From: Trichormus variabilis 0441
GTDB taxonomy: Bacteria; Cyanobacteriota; Cyanobacteriia; Cyanobacteriales; Nostocaceae
Assembly (NCBI RefSeq): GCF_009856605.1
Contig: NZ_CP047242.1
Coordinates: 4,160,001-4,224,000, forward strand
Direction of reading: 5' to 3'
Length of the DNA: 64,000 bases
Both the position numbers and the translations under genes were made by a program. This document shows positions 62,716 to 64,000 of this stretch, in pieces (the stretch's first letter is position 1; each line of letters begins with the position of its first letter). The notes beneath the pieces were generated by a model. It made no database searches and was not told where the DNA came from. It worked only from the letters and a program-made list of their open reading frames with translations.

Positions 62716-64000
62716 ATGCCAGTTATAGCTAGCTCTATCAAATTTGGTACAGACGGCTGGCGGGGTGTGATTGGTGATGAGTTCACCTTTGAACGCCTAG
62801 CTTTGGTTGCGCCAGTTGCCGCAAAAGTATTATATGATACTTATTACTCGACGGTGGGTAGCCGGACTATTATCGTCGGTTACGATCGCCGATTTATGGC
62901 AGAAGATTTTGCCCGTGCTGTCGCCGATGCTGTCACATCCGTGGGATTTGACGTTTTGCTCAGTGAAGGCTATGCACCAACCCCTGCGTTTAGTTGGGCG
63001 GCAAAACAACTCAATGCTTTGGGGGCGCTAGTTATTACAGCTAGTCATAATCCAGGGGCTTATTTAGGATTAAAAGTTAAAGGTTATTTTGGTGGTTCGG
63101 TATCGCCAGAAGTCACAAAAGATATAGAAGCATTATTATCAACAGGAGTACCACCCGCCGCCACTCCTGGCAAGTTAGAAACATTTGACCCTTGGCCTAG
63201 TTATACTCAGGGTTTAGAAGGCAAAGTTGATATTGCTAAAATTCGCAAAGCGATCGCCTCTGGTGAACTGACGGTGTTTGCTGATGTAATGCACGGCGCA
63301 GCAGCAACAGGCTTGGGGCGATTATTGGGCGAACGGGTACAGGAAATAAATAGCGATCGCGATCCTTTATTTGGTGGTGGTGCGCCGGAACCCTTACCCA
63401 AATACCTTTCCCTGTTATTTGAGACTATCCGCAAGCACCGAGAAACAAATCCATCAAGTTTATCTGTAGGGTTAGTGTTTGATGGTGACTGCGATCGCAT
63501 CGCCGCCGTAGATGGAAACGCTAACTTTTTAAGTTCCCAAATTTTAATCCCCATCCTCATTGATCACTTGACTCAAAGACGCAACTTTACAGGGGAAATT
63601 GTCAAAACTGTCAGTGGTTCTGATTTAATTCCCAAAGTAGCCGCCCTACATAACTTGGCAATATTTGAAACAGCTGTTGGTTATAAATACATTGCTGACA
63701 GAATGTTAGCTGCGCCAGTGCTGTTAGGTGGTGAAGAATCGGGGGGAATTGGTTACGGTAGCCACATACCAGAACGGGACGCTTTATTATCAGCATTGTA
63801 TGTCTTAGAGGCGATCGTTGAATCTGGGTTAGATTTAGGTGATTATTACCGTCAATTGCAAGAGCAAACAGGTTTTTCCTCTGCTTACGATCGCATCGAT
63901 TTACCCTTGGCTAGTATGGATGTTAGAGCGCGTCTTTTACAACAACTACAAAGCCAGCCCTTAACTGAAATTGCAGGTAAAGCAGTAATTGACTGCAACA
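62716..64000 (+). CDS. Phosphoglucomutase/phosphomannomutase, 5' part (runs off the window)
   Basis: 428 codons are visible from ATG 62716, with no stop before the window ends. Motifs: the N-terminal IKFGTDGWRGVIGDEFT (phosphohexomutase domain I), the catalytic serine ALVITASHNPGAYLGLKVKG (TASHNP, about 113-118), the magnesium site VFDGDCDRIAAVDG (DGDxDR, about 256-261), and GGEESGGIGYGSHIPERDA (sugar-binding, about 337-349). It makes hexose-1-phosphates for glycogen, cell envelope or exopolysaccharide. The members differ in substrate and the sequence alone does not settle which this is. The C-terminal domain IV is missing from view. Confidence 0.93.
   Translation, partial: MPVIASSIKFGTDGWRGVIGDEFTFERLALVAPVAAKVLYDTYYSTVGSRTIIVGYDRRFMAEDFARAVADAVTSVGFDVLLSEGYAPTPAFSWAAKQLNALGALVITASHNPGAYLGLKVKGYFGGSVSPEVTKDIEALLSTGVPPAATPGKLETFDPWPSYTQGLEGKVDIAKIRKAIASGELTVFADVMHGAAATGLGRLLGERVQEINSDRDPLFGGGAPEPLPKYLSLLFETIRKHRETNPSSLSVGLVFDGDCDRIAAVDGNANFLSSQILIPILIDHLTQRRNFTGEIVKTVSGSDLIPKVAALHNLAIFETAVGYKYIADRMLAAPVLLGGEESGGIGYGSHIPERDALLSALYVLEAIVESGLDLGDYYRQLQEQTGFSSAYDRIDLPLASMDVRARLLQQLQSQPLTEIAGKAVIDCN

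Overview
The window looks like the chromosome of a filamentous, Nostoc/Anabaena-type cyanobacterium. Three things support this. GCGATCGC octamers (the cyanobacterial HIP1 motif) are scattered through genes and spacers. Short tandem heptamer repeats (STRR-like) of the kind known from heterocystous cyanobacteria occur throughout. The genes themselves are cyanobacterial: the dark-operative protochlorophyllide reductase genes chlL and chlN, an ictB-like gene, a carotenoid desaturase, LL-diaminopimelate aminotransferase and an Rre1/Ycf29-like regulator. I assign no species.

Layout. 1-7.0 kb: end of murB, ybaB/ebfC, a small tyrosine phosphatase, a NarL-type response regulator, smpB, a WGxxGxxG membrane protein, ictB and a degenerate GAF sensor kinase. 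7.8-9.2 kb: an isolated gene of unknown function with an internal duplication. 9.3-12.5 kb: chlL - DUF5331 gene - chlN, all on the minus strand. 13-17.6 kb: small conserved genes, a Uma2-type nuclease and clpB. 17.7-19.2 kb: a MITE, a DUF4870 gene and a graveyard of two broken transposases. 19.2-27.4 kb: fructosamine kinase, M16 peptidase, a CrtD-like desaturase, two hypotheticals, a VTT-domain protein next to a polyprenyl-phosphate-type glycosyltransferase, and a zinc dehydrogenase.

27.7-42.2 kb holds the most striking block: one TpsB outer-membrane transporter followed by five tandem, co-oriented TpsA paralogues (about 820 aa each). Each mature TpsA has exactly two cysteines at matching C-terminal positions. 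This is a two-partner secretion system in which one exporter probably serves five surface or secreted beta-helix proteins. 42.3-47.1 kb: dapL, a TIGR04283-type glycosyltransferase and penicillin-binding protein 1C. 47.5-53.2 kb: a giant alpha-2-macroglobulin-like protein divergent from pbpC, whose thioester site is lost. 53.3-64 kb: pyrE, secreted hypotheticals, a CAU tRNA (probably Ile), a CNNM/HlyC-CorC protein, queC, a Gfo/Idh/MocA oxidoreductase, a DedA protein, an actin-like ParM homologue with a small putative ribbon-helix-helix partner, and the 5' part of a phosphoglucomutase/phosphomannomutase gene.

A second theme is the small repeats. At least four palindromic MITE-like families are present, one inserted in another. 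Heptamer or octamer tracts or MITE tips lie exactly at the stop codons of six genes, and in two genes heptamer tracts have been taken into the reading frame. All functional names come from reading the proteins by eye; no database search was run.
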